This document shows, piece by piece, positions 54,972 to 63,019 of a stretch of 64,000 nt of DNA. The DNA lies in the NCBI GenBank assembly GCA_017443175.1, contig JAFSOZ010000013.1, positions 1 to 64,000 of the forward strand. Reading direction: 5' to 3'. The stretch comes from Bacteroidales bacterium. Its GTDB lineage: Bacteria > Bacteroidota > Bacteroidia > Bacteroidales > WCHB1-69. Both the position numbers and the translations under genes were made by a program. The notes beneath the pieces are model-generated. The model ran no database searches and had not been told where the DNA came from. It was given only the letters and a program-made list of their open reading frames with translations. Positions within the stretch are counted from its first letter, which is position 1. Each line of letters begins with the position of its first letter.

Positions 54972-57572
54972 ATGAAACACACCCCAAAAATCCTCAACCT
55001 TCTCGGCCTCGCCACCGCCCTGGCCGTCTTCATGATCCTCATGGCGCAGGTCCGCTACGACCGCCGCTATAACCGCTGCCTCGCGGACTCCGAACGGATG
55101 TACCGCGTGGAGGACAACTCCCACAATCAGGGATACTCCCACTGGATAAATGACAGCGACATAACCGATTACCTCGACAGTCTCGATGAGGTGGAGTCCG
55201 TCTGTCAGCTTTCCGATTTGGATTACAACTACAAGTTGGAACATCCTGTTGAGGGAGTGGGAAGCCTGTCGAATATAACACTCTATGACACGCTCTTCTT
55301 CGACTTTTTCGGATTCCAGTGCGTTGAGGGTGCGTTCAGCGAGCTGGATGACGATGAAGAGGTCGTGGTGCCCGAGTCGTTGGCCAAGAAACTTTTCCCC
55401 AAAGAGAGTCCTGTCGGGAAAACACTTTCCTTGCGAGACAGAGACAGGGGCAAAGACACCATTCTGCATCGAAAAATCGTGGCTGTTTACAAGGATATGC
55501 CAGCTAACAACACTTTCGGCAACCCGCTGATTCTCATTAAAATGCCCCGCTGGGAATATAAAGCGGTGAAAGTCGATCAGGATTCGATTCAGGCGTTGTG
55601 GGACGGTCCCGGGAAATGTCAAGCGATGGTCTGGGACATTGAGGGTCCGGAAGATTCTCTGTTCGCTAATGCTGAGCTTTACGGAGAGTCGTCGGAATCC
55701 GATCCGATTTCGCTCTCGGCCAGCAGTTACCAAGCGACGGGAGAACCTGAGTATAAAGACGTAACACTCAGGGCCTCCTGCGATTCAACCAAACCTGCAC
55801 CCGTGATGGCGAAGCGCGTATGGAAAGATTATCGCTGGGGCTCCATCTATTGCAAACTGAAGCCCGGCACCAACCCTGACACATTGGCTGCTATGTTGAA
55901 GGCTAAGTTCTACACCGAAAAAATGTGGAATTCTGCCCCGTCGGATGTGCGGTTGGTGGCCGCCAAAGACATCCATTTCGAGCCTGATGCCGAACGTGGT
56001 GGAAACCCCGATGCAGTGAGCCGTTTCGTGACCAATTGTCTGGCCGGCATCGCGTGGGCGGTGCTGATCATCGCATTCCTCAACTTCGCCAACTTCGCCA
56101 TCGCGGAAGCACCCCTGCGGATGCGCCGTGTGAACACCCGCAAGGTGCTCGGCGAGTCGGACGGCAGGATTTGGTGGTCTATGGCGAAGGGCTATATCAC
56201 CCTCTCGCTCGTGGCCTTCCTCATCGCTTTCGTCATTTTCCTGCTCTGCACCCGCTTGCCGGAAATCCCGATGCTGACCACCCCCGTCACCTTGTCTGGC
56301 AATCTCTCTATCATCTTAACTACCTTATTGTTGTCCATTGTTGTCGGCGTTGTCGTTTCCATCTACCCAACGCGAATGGTCACCGTTGTCTCCCCGGATG
56401 TCGCGCTGAAGGGCAGCTACGGCTTCTCCAAGACGGGGATTCGGTTGCGCGCGCTCTTCATCGGGCTGCAATTCTTCTTCGCCTCTGTCATACTGACCTG
56501 CACGTTGTATGTCGCTGTCCAAAACCGTTACCTCAAACAGTATGACATGGGCTTCCAGACGCATAACATTCTGAACTACACTGCGGATATTCGTTGGACG
56601 GACAGCATACCGTCATATATCCATGCGGTTGGACAACTGCCTGGCGTCGAAGATATAACGGCGGCATCGTGCAACATCGTGCGCAATTCTGGCTATGTGT
56701 TGTATGGGGAAATGCTCAAAGATCCTGATAGCGAAAAGGAACAGGGAGTCGAGTTCAATTGCATGCAGGTGAGTCCCAATTTTATGGAATTCTTCGGGAT
56801 ACGGATGAGTGATGGAAGTACGTTCAATAATTGCGAGATGACTAAGGGTCAGCGGTATGTCATCTTCAATAAGAAGGCCCAAAACCTTTATCACTTGCAT
56901 TTGAATTGGTATTACGAGGGAATGTTTGACGTCTCGCGGACAACGCTCATCGGCATTGCGGAGGACTTCCATTTCCGTCCGCTGTTCGACACCATCCAGC
57001 CGTTGGGTATTGAGGTCGGGAAATACGGTCAGGTGTTGCGCCAATTCTTCATCAAGTACGGGGAGAATGCCGACACTGCCGCGCTGATTCGGGAAATCCG
57101 CCGCATCTCGGCTGAATACGGTCACGAAACCGATTTGGAAATCAGTACGTTGGACGATGACATAGCGGGCTCTTACGCCAAAGAGGCCGGCCTCTCGAAG
57201 GGGATGTTCATCCTCTGCGGCATCGCGGTGCTGCTCGCGTTGATGGGCGTGGCGGGGATGCTGCTGCTGGAGATGACCTACCGCCGTCCCGAGCTGGGCT
57301 TGCGGCAGATCTTCGGCTCCTCCACGGGACAGCTGCTCGCCCGCGCCAACGGCAAGTACGCCCTCCTCTGCACCGTCGCCTTCCTGCTCTCCGTGCCCGT
57401 CAGCCTCCTGCTGCTCCGCCAATGGCTGAAGCTGTTCGTCGCCCACGCCCCCATCGCCGTCTGGATCTTCCTCCTCGCATACGTTATCCTGCTGGCGCTC
57501 ACGGTGTTGGTCGTCACGGTGCAGTCGGCGCTGTCGCTGCGGTTCGATCCGGTGGAGACGGTGCGAACGTGA
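54972..57572 (+). CDS. Double FtsX-domain ABC permease
   Basis: 866 residues from the ATG at 54972 (MKHTPKILNLLGLATALAVF); upstream extension would run into the repeat. One N-terminal membrane helix, a periplasmic MacB-like domain (about 35-350), three helices (about 355-470), then a second half with helix LFIGLQFFFASVILTCTLYV, another periplasmic domain and three terminal helices (GMFILCGIAVLLALMGVAGM, ALLCTVAFLLSVPVSLLLL, VWIFLLAYVILLALTVLVVT). This two-FtsX layout in one chain is common in Bacteroidota and would form the exporter with the 54182 ATPase. Substrate unknown; antimicrobial peptide defence or lipoprotein traffic are candidates. Confidence 0.9.
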   Translation: MKHTPKILNLLGLATALAVFMILMAQVRYDRRYNRCLADSERMYRVEDNSHNQGYSHWINDSDITDYLDSLDEVESVCQLSDLDYNYKLEHPVEGVGSLSNITLYDTLFFDFFGFQCVEGAFSELDDDEEVVVPESLAKKLFPKESPVGKTLSLRDRDRGKDTILHRKIVAVYKDMPANNTFGNPLILIKMPRWEYKAVKVDQDSIQALWDGPGKCQAMVWDIEGPEDSLFANAELYGESSESDPISLSASSYQATGEPEYKDVTLRASCDSTKPAPVMAKRVWKDYRWGSIYCKLKPGTNPDTLAAMLKAKFYTEKMWNSAPSDVRLVAAKDIHFEPDAERGGNPDAVSRFVTNCLAGIAWAVLIIAFLNFANFAIAEAPLRMRRVNTRKVLGESDGRIWWSMAKGYITLSLVAFLIAFVIFLLCTRLPEIPMLTTPVTLSGNLSIILTTLLLSIVVGVVVSIYPTRMVTVVSPDVALKGSYGFSKTGIRLRALFIGLQFFFASVILTCTLYVAVQNRYLKQYDMGFQTHNILNYTADIRWTDSIPSYIHAVGQLPGVEDITAASCNIVRNSGYVLYGEMLKDPDSEKEQGVEFNCMQVSPNFMEFFGIRMSDGSTFNNCEMTKGQRYVIFNKKAQNLYHLHLNWYYEGMFDVSRTTLIGIAEDFHFRPLFDTIQPLGIEVGKYGQVLRQFFIKYGENADTAALIREIRRISAEYGHETDLEISTLDDDIAGSYAKEAGLSKGMFILCGIAVLLALMGVAGMLLLEMTYRRPELGLRQIFGSSTGQLLARANGKYALLCTVAFLLSVPVSLLLLRQWLKLFVAHAPIAVWIFLLAYVILLALTVLVVTVQSALSLRFDPVETVRT

Positions 57573-57594
57573 TATCATCCCCAATAATTTAATG

Positions 57595-57720
57595 AATCCC
57601 CTCACGGGGATTTTGGGAACGCACGGGCATCCCTTTTCTACAGATATGTGTCCCCTAACGGGGACGGGAGGATATCGGATGCCATACACATGACAGAGTA
57701 GGGGCATATCGCATACGCCC
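57595..57720. repeat. Hairpin cluster after the permease
   Basis: AATCCCC-TCAC-GGGGATT (57595-57612), then CTACAGATATG-T-GTCCCC-TAAC-GGGGAC (57638-57665), the inverted counterpart of 50797-50824, then an imperfect GGGC/GCCC hairpin near 57702-57720. It may terminate the cassette. Confidence 0.6.
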
Positions 57721-57802
57721 GAAAATATTATTCGAAACACCCAAGATTCCCGTTGCAACTCACGTTCATATCTATAGAAACCTTTCATCAAAACCAATAC
57801 CT

Positions 57803-58642
57803 ATGAAGAAACTGACCTTGATCATCTTTTTGGTTGCCGTAGTGGCGGCAGTGTGGGCGCAGAAGCCTGACAAGAAAACCGTGAAATTGGAGAAACAGCT
57901 TGTGGGGACTTTCGTGGAGGTGCCGGCGGGGCATTACACGATTCGTAACGACAATGGAGACACCACAAAGGTGACCATTTCGGCATTCCGAATGTTAGAG
58001 ACGGAGGTGACCAACGCGTCGTACAATCTTTTCCTGAACGATCTCAAGGTGCAGGGACGAATGGCCGACTACGAGAAGGCCAAAGTTGACACTACCCGGA
58101 ATATCTTGGTAACTCCTTACTTCACCCATCCAGCACTTCCGCCAATTCCGCATTATCCCGTGTCCTGCATTAGCCATGAAGGCGCGATGCTGTTTTGCCG
58201 CTGGCTTACGGGAAAAATGGGCGGAAACGAGTGGGAATACACCCTGCCAACGGAAATGCAATGGAAACATGCCGCCAGTGGCGGATACATGTATTGGCCA
58301 TATCCGCTGGGACCATTCCTCACCAATCGTAACGGAGATCCTTTATATAACTTTTTAAGATTCGGTGATGAAAGTATCGCCATGCGGGATGGAAAGTATG
58401 TCGTCGTCATTTCTCATTATATAGATGATAACCTTCCTGACCCAGCCAAGTCGCATCGCCCCAATAATTATGGCCTGTACAATATGAGTGGAAACGTGGC
58501 GGAGATGGTCTATGAGCGCGGCATTGCATACGGCGGCAGTTATCTCGACCCCGGCTACGACATCCGCATCAACAGCGAGAAACCTTACGACGCCCCGTCC
58601 CCGCTGATCGGTTTCAGGGTGATTGCGGTGAGGAAGAAGTGA
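57803..58642 (+). CDS. Secreted formylglycine-generating-enzyme-fold protein, GldK/GldJ-like
   Basis: 279 residues with a signal peptide (KLTLIIFLVAVVAAVWA-Q). The FGE/SUMF1 fold is shown by VPAGHYTIRN, RMLETEVTNASYNLFL, VSCISHEGAMLFCRWLTGKM, YTLPTEMQWKHAASGG, LYNMSGNVAEMVYERG, GGSYLDPG and GFRVIAVRKK. The catalytic cysteine pair of true FGE is not evident, as in the structural T9SS proteins GldJ and GldK. No lipobox, so likely periplasmic. Its last residues are echoed by a relic at 60185-60238. Confidence 0.85.
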   Translation: MKKLTLIIFLVAVVAAVWAQKPDKKTVKLEKQLVGTFVEVPAGHYTIRNDNGDTTKVTISAFRMLETEVTNASYNLFLNDLKVQGRMADYEKAKVDTTRNILVTPYFTHPALPPIPHYPVSCISHEGAMLFCRWLTGKMGGNEWEYTLPTEMQWKHAASGGYMYWPYPLGPFLTNRNGDPLYNFLRFGDESIAMRDGKYVVVISHYIDDNLPDPAKSHRPNNYGLYNMSGNVAEMVYERGIAYGGSYLDPGYDIRINSEKPYDAPSPLIGFRVIAVRKK

Positions 58643-58703
58643 TTTTTGTTCTGTAAGGATTTCCCCAACCTGTTGTCCAATGTCGTAAAAACCAAACGGT
58701 CAG

Positions 58704-59198
58704 ATGAAAAACGTGAAAGAAAAGCAATTCGAGGAACTGGTGAAACAGTACAAGCGGACAATCTACTCGGTCTGTTACATGTTCTCCCGCGACAACGAGG
58801 AAATCAACGACCTCTTCCAGGAGATTCTCGTCCGGCTGTGGTTGGGGTTCGACCAGTTCGAGCAGCGCAGCAGCGTGAGCACATGGGTGTATCGCATCGC
58901 GCTCAACACTGCCATCAACAGCGACAAACGGGCAAAACGCCGTCCGCAAACTGTACCGCTCAGCACCGACATCGACCCCTACGACCCGCAGGACTCCTCG
59001 CTCGAACAGGTCAGACAACTCTATGCGCTCATCAATCAGCTCGATGTGATGGACCGCGGACTCGTGTTGCTGTGGCTGGAGGGCATCGGCTACGACGAAA
59101 TTGCGGCCATTATGGGCATCACGGTTGCCAATGTCGGCATAAAACTGCACCGTATCAAGGAAAAATTGGTTCAGAAATCGAAATCCGTCACCCATTAA
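58704..59198 (+). CDS. ECF-family RNA polymerase sigma factor
   Basis: 164 residues. Region 2 is seen in YKRTIYSVCYMFSRDNEEIN and DLFQEILVRLWLGFDQFEQR, with WVYRIALNTAINSDKR. Region 4 ends in LVLLWLEGIGYDEIAAIMGI and VANVGIKLHRIKEKL. Lengths and order fit ECF sigma factors, which answer envelope signals and are held by an anti-sigma. The membrane protein encoded 12 bp downstream is the natural candidate. Confidence 0.94.
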   Translation: MKNVKEKQFEELVKQYKRTIYSVCYMFSRDNEEINDLFQEILVRLWLGFDQFEQRSSVSTWVYRIALNTAINSDKRAKRRPQTVPLSTDIDPYDPQDSSLEQVRQLYALINQLDVMDRGLVLLWLEGIGYDEIAAIMGITVANVGIKLHRIKEKLVQKSKSVTH

Positions 59199-59210
59199 TT
59201 CATTAACATT

Positions 59211-60176
59211 ATGACAACAGAAAATCACAACCAAGAAATGGAGCTGGATGACTTGAAGGTGCAGTATCAGTCGCTCCAGGAGAAGTTCAACCAACAGGAG
59301 ATCGTCAACAACGACCTGATTCATGAGATGATTCAAACGAAAATCGCCAATTTCAAACGCCGGAATGCAGAAATCATCCTCACCTACGGGCTGTTGGCCG
59401 CCACAGTCTGTTGGAGTTGTTTTCGTTTCGAGCTTAGCCTCCCCTTCATGATTATTTCCATCGTTCTTTTTGCACTGATAGGATTATTTGAATGGTTTAG
59501 CTGTCAAAAAGTGTTGAAAATCAATACTGAAGACTCTAGCATACAGACGCTTGTCCAGAAAATGGAGAACATTCGCACACGATTTTCGTTATTGTGGATT
59601 ATAGGGGTTCTTGCCCTATCCCTATGGATGATGTGGTTCATTTTTGAGATTGGGGAAAAGCGGACGATTCCCTATTTGCGGAGCTCGTTCGTTATGGTAG
59701 CGGTCATTCTCACCATAGTCATCATCTTGATAATCTGCAATATTGATCGTCTTGCCAAGATGAGCGACGAGCTTTTGGCGCAGACTTCGCGGCTGAATGG
59801 AAACGATTCCTCAACGATACCGGTTTACCATCGCAGCGGCACTTACTGGAGTAGCATTGTCATGCTCGTATTGAGCCTTATCGTTCTTGTTTTCAAATTG
59901 ATGCACTGGCCGTTTGCCAATCTTATCTGCATGGCGGCAGGTATTGCCGGACTGGTGTTCGTCATCTTGACTGCGCGCCATCTGCTACGCGTCGCCCCGA
60001 ATGAACGATTGGTTATCCGAATGGCCGAAGTGGCTTGTTTATTCCTAGTTGCCAGTGTGATATTCAAGATCATGCATTGGCCTTTCGGCAATCTCTTCGG
60101 AATACTTGCTTTCACGCTCCTCGCCGTCGCCTTCCTCGTCCGGTTGCTGAAATCGAGGAGAGGAAAAAGACAGTAA
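59211..60176 (+). CDS. Polytopic membrane protein with two GldL-like hairpins, candidate anti-sigma
   Basis: 321 residues. An N-terminal helical, probably cytosolic region (about 1-48, DDLKVQYQSLQEKFNQQEIV) could bind the sigma factor. About eight membrane helices follow in pairs. The last two pairs each contain the same loop: FKLMHWPFAN at Lys229 and FKIMHWPFGN at Lys286, close to the FKIMHWPG of T9SS motor protein GldL. No zinc-type anti-sigma motif is present. Cotranscribed with the sigma gene (12 bp apart). Anti-sigma function is inferred from context, not from a known domain. Confidence 0.75.
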   Translation: MTTENHNQEMELDDLKVQYQSLQEKFNQQEIVNNDLIHEMIQTKIANFKRRNAEIILTYGLLAATVCWSCFRFELSLPFMIISIVLFALIGLFEWFSCQKVLKINTEDSSIQTLVQKMENIRTRFSLLWIIGVLALSLWMMWFIFEIGEKRTIPYLRSSFVMVAVILTIVIILIICNIDRLAKMSDELLAQTSRLNGNDSSTIPVYHRSGTYWSSIVMLVLSLIVLVFKLMHWPFANLICMAAGIAGLVFVILTARHLLRVAPNERLVIRMAEVACLFLVASVIFKIMHWPFGNLFGILAFTLLAVAFLVRLLKSRRGKRQ

Positions 60177-60184
60177 CGTGTGCA

Positions 60185-60238
60185 GACGCGCCCTCTCCGA
60201 GGGTCGATTTCAGGGTGATTAAGGTGTGTAATCCTTGA
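60185..60238 (+). pseudogene. 3' relic of an FGE-fold gene
   Basis: Immediately after the 59211 gene, the plus strand reads DAPSPRVDFRVIKV before a stop at 60236. The end of the intact FGE-fold gene reads DAPSPLIGFRVIAV (58581 onward). The nucleotides agree at about three quarters of positions over 42 bp. This is the 3' end of a duplicated or related gene whose body is gone. Confidence 0.65.
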
Positions 60239-60260
60239 TATAAGGATTGCACCTTTTTTT
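60223..60260 (+). terminator. Terminator after sigma operon
   Basis: AATCCTT (60230-60236) pairs with AAGGATT (60242-60248) around GATAT, with outer GGTG/CACC pairing, and is followed by seven T. Confidence 0.75.
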
Positions 60261-60261
60261 G

Positions 60262-60269
60262 TATTTTTG
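60262..60269 (+). promoter_or_regulatory. -7 box of the 60311 gene
   Basis: TATTTTTG directly after the terminator, 41 bp before the start at 60311. Confidence 0.55.
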
Positions 60270-60310
60270 CCCCGTATCTTATAATGGGTAAAAATACGCT
60301 TTAACATATT

Positions 60311-61519
60311 ATGAAAATCGGACTTATCAGAGAGACAAAAGTTCCCGAGGACAATCGCGTGGCACTGACGCCCAAGCATTTAGCAGAGCTGCAACGCAGT
60401 TTCCCGCAAGATGATTTTGTGGTGCAGGCAAGCGAGACGCGCGCTTACAGCGACGAAGCATATCGCAACGCCGGCGTACAGGTAGCGGAAAATGTTGATG
60501 ATTGCGATATCCTGTTCGGCATTAAGGAGGCGGACATCCGCACGCTCATCCCGAACAAGCACTACTTCTTCTTCGGGCACATTGCCAAGATGCAGGCATA
60601 CAACCGTCCGCTGCTGCAGACCCTGATGGCCAAGCGCATCACCTTCTCGGATTACGAGTACTTAGTGGATGACGACAACCGTCGCGTATGTGCGTTCGGC
60701 TGGTGGGCGGGCATCGTGGGCACTTATTACACGCTGCGCGGCTATGGCCTCCGGCATCATCTCTATGAGCTGCCCAAGCCCGACAAGCACTTCACCTTGG
60801 AAAAACTCACACAAGCACTTAAATCCGTGGAATTGCCCCACATCAAGGTGCTGGTTACCGGCAACGGGCGTGTGTCGCACGGCGCCCAACACATTCTAGA
60901 AGAAATCGGAGCCGCTCGCCTCACGGAAGAGCAGTTCCTCGCTGACATGCCCGTCAGCCGCCTCTCGTTCTGCGCCGTGGACGCCAACCGCCTCGTGGCC
61001 CGCAACGATGGCGGAGAGTTCTCCTGGGACGATTTCATCCACCACCCCACCGCCTATCGCAGCGACTTCATGCGCTGGGCCCGCAAAGCCGATGTTTTGG
61101 TTTCCGCCCACTTCTGGGCTCCGGAGGCCCCCGTTTACCTCAGCCAAGAGAACCTCGCCGACCCAACCCTGCGCATACGCTTCATCGGCGACATCACCTG
61201 CGACATACAAGGCAGCATCCAATCCACCCTGCGCGCCTCCACCCACGCTGAGCCCTACTACGACTACAACCCGGCCACTGGCCAAGAAGAACCCGCTTTT
61301 TCCAACGATAGCAATATCTCGGTGATGGCCGTGGACACCTGCCCCAACGCACTGGCCCTCGACACCAGCGCCTACTTCGGCGACATGCTCATGCAACATG
61401 TGCTCACTCCGCTGCTCAAACGCGAACACTCCAACATCATCCAACGCGCCACCATCCTGGAAAACGGCGCGCTTACTCCACACTTCGCCTACCTCCAATC
61501 GTTTGCTGAAGAAAAATAG
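60311..61519 (+). CDS. Saccharopine dehydrogenase-like (AlaDH/PNT fold) oxidoreductase
   Basis: 402 residues. The N-terminus (MKIGLIRETKVPEDNRVALT, KHLAELQR) is the alanine dehydrogenase/transhydrogenase N-terminal fold shared with L-lysine-forming saccharopine dehydrogenase. FGHIAKMQAYNRPLLQTLMA, ITFSDYEYLVDDD and the segment VLVTGNGRVSHGAQHILEEI (nucleotide-binding Gly region) follow, then RFIGDITCDIQGSIQSTLRA and FGDMLMQHVLTPLL. Reaction: NAD-linked oxidation of saccharopine or a related opine. Lysine degradation is plausible, but no partner gene is present. Confidence 0.82.
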   Translation: MKIGLIRETKVPEDNRVALTPKHLAELQRSFPQDDFVVQASETRAYSDEAYRNAGVQVAENVDDCDILFGIKEADIRTLIPNKHYFFFGHIAKMQAYNRPLLQTLMAKRITFSDYEYLVDDDNRRVCAFGWWAGIVGTYYTLRGYGLRHHLYELPKPDKHFTLEKLTQALKSVELPHIKVLVTGNGRVSHGAQHILEEIGAARLTEEQFLADMPVSRLSFCAVDANRLVARNDGGEFSWDDFIHHPTAYRSDFMRWARKADVLVSAHFWAPEAPVYLSQENLADPTLRIRFIGDITCDIQGSIQSTLRASTHAEPYYDYNPATGQEEPAFSNDSNISVMAVDTCPNALALDTSAYFGDMLMQHVLTPLLKREHSNIIQRATILENGALTPHFAYLQSFAEEK

Positions 61520-61528
61520 CATCTTATC

Positions 61529-63004
61529 ATGGCACAGGGCAGTCTGAAATCCAAAACCATATCCGGTGTCTTCTGGAGCGCTTTCCAAAAGTTCGGCGCC
61601 ATGGCCATCTCTTTTGTGGCCAACATTGTGCTTGCCCGACTACTGTCGCCCGACGATTTCGGATGCATCGGAATGCTGGCCATCTTCATCACCCTGTCCA
61701 CCACGTTTATCGACGGCGGATTTGGATCCGCTCTCATCCAGAAAAAAGAACCCACCGAAGAGGACTATTCCACCATCTTCTACTGGAACATGCTGCTGTC
61801 CATTCTGTTATACGGTCTTCTCTACTTTACGGCCCCTCATATAGCCCATTTTTACAACATTCCCCTGCTGTCAGCTGTTCTTCGTGTGGAAGGCTTGGTT
61901 CTCATTATCAACGCCTTGAGCCTTATTCAAAACAACCGGTTACGAAAACAGCTTCAATTCAAAAAATTAGCCATCATTGACATATCCTCTGCCATTCTCT
62001 CTATTACCATCTCCATACTCATGGCCACCAAGGGGTTTGGCATCTGGGCCCTGGTAGCCCAACAGTTACTCCTCTGTTCTTTTTCCACACTTTTCCTGTG
62101 GATTATGGGAAAATGGCATCCTCGGCTGGTGTTCTCTGTAAAGTCTTTCAAAGAACTGTTCAATTTCGGCTTCTTTATCCTGTTGGCCAATCTGGTCAAC
62201 ACCTTCTGCAACAATATTCAGGGGTTACTTATCGGCAAAGTGTACAACTCGTCCACCATGGGCTATTATTCCCAGGGCAAAAAATTAGAGGAACTCTCCT
62301 CCACCAGCATCTCCAACGTGGTTGACCGCGTGGCGTACCCCATCCTCGCTGAGGCGCAAGATGACAAGCCCCGCATGATTCACATGTTGAGCCAGTTCAT
62401 CACCTCGTTAGCCTATCTGACCATCCCGCTGATGCTGCTCTTCATCCTGATTGCGAAACCCCTGATTGTGCTGATATATTCGGCCAAATGGCTGCCCTCG
62501 GTGCATTATTTCCAGATTCTGTGCATAGCCGGCATCGCCATCAGCCTGCAAGGCATCAACTACTATGCCGTGGCCGCAGTGGGGAAAAGCGGCCGGCTGC
62601 TGCTGTGGACGCTCATCAAACGCGGCATCGGACTTGTGTTTGTGGTGGGCGGTTTGGCCGCCTTCGGCATGGACGGTCTGTTGACCGGTATGGTCATCAC
62701 ATCCTACACCATCTACATCATCAACGCCGCTTTGGTGCACAAGCATGTGGGTTACCGCCTCCATCAGCAGTTCCTGCACCTGCTGCCCATTGCCATCATC
62801 GGCATTTGCGCTTTCCTCTTGTCGTTCTACTGCGGACGTCTCATCCCCGTCGGAATGTATCCGCTGGCCTGCATCCAGCTCGGCATTTTCGTACTGGTAT
62901 ATGTCTCCCTTTCGTTGATTTTCAAATTGCAAGCTTTTCAAAACTTTATAGAAATTGCCCGCGACCTGACCCGTAAATTCAAACATAAAACCCCATCCGA
63001 ATAA
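61529..63004 (+). CDS. Wzx/WzxC-type polysaccharide flippase
   Basis: 491 residues with about 14 membrane helices of the MOP superfamily (TISGVFWSAFQKFGAMAISF, FVANIVLARLLSPDDFGCIG at the N-terminus). The DFG-containing loop and FIDGGFGSALIQKKEPTEED are hallmarks of polysaccharide_synt transporters such as WzxC and TuaB. It flips lipid-linked repeat units across the inner membrane. It starts 9 bp after the preceding dehydrogenase gene and 15 bp before the CapA-like gene, with which it forms an envelope-glycan unit. Confidence 0.92.
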   Translation: MAQGSLKSKTISGVFWSAFQKFGAMAISFVANIVLARLLSPDDFGCIGMLAIFITLSTTFIDGGFGSALIQKKEPTEEDYSTIFYWNMLLSILLYGLLYFTAPHIAHFYNIPLLSAVLRVEGLVLIINALSLIQNNRLRKQLQFKKLAIIDISSAILSITISILMATKGFGIWALVAQQLLLCSFSTLFLWIMGKWHPRLVFSVKSFKELFNFGFFILLANLVNTFCNNIQGLLIGKVYNSSTMGYYSQGKKLEELSSTSISNVVDRVAYPILAEAQDDKPRMIHMLSQFITSLAYLTIPLMLLFILIAKPLIVLIYSAKWLPSVHYFQILCIAGIAISLQGINYYAVAAVGKSGRLLLWTLIKRGIGLVFVVGGLAAFGMDGLLTGMVITSYTIYIINAALVHKHVGYRLHQQFLHLLPIAIIGICAFLLSFYCGRLIPVGMYPLACIQLGIFVLVYVSLSLIFKLQAFQNFIEIARDLTRKFKHKTPSE

Positions 63005-63019
63005 CCCTACCCGATTCTT

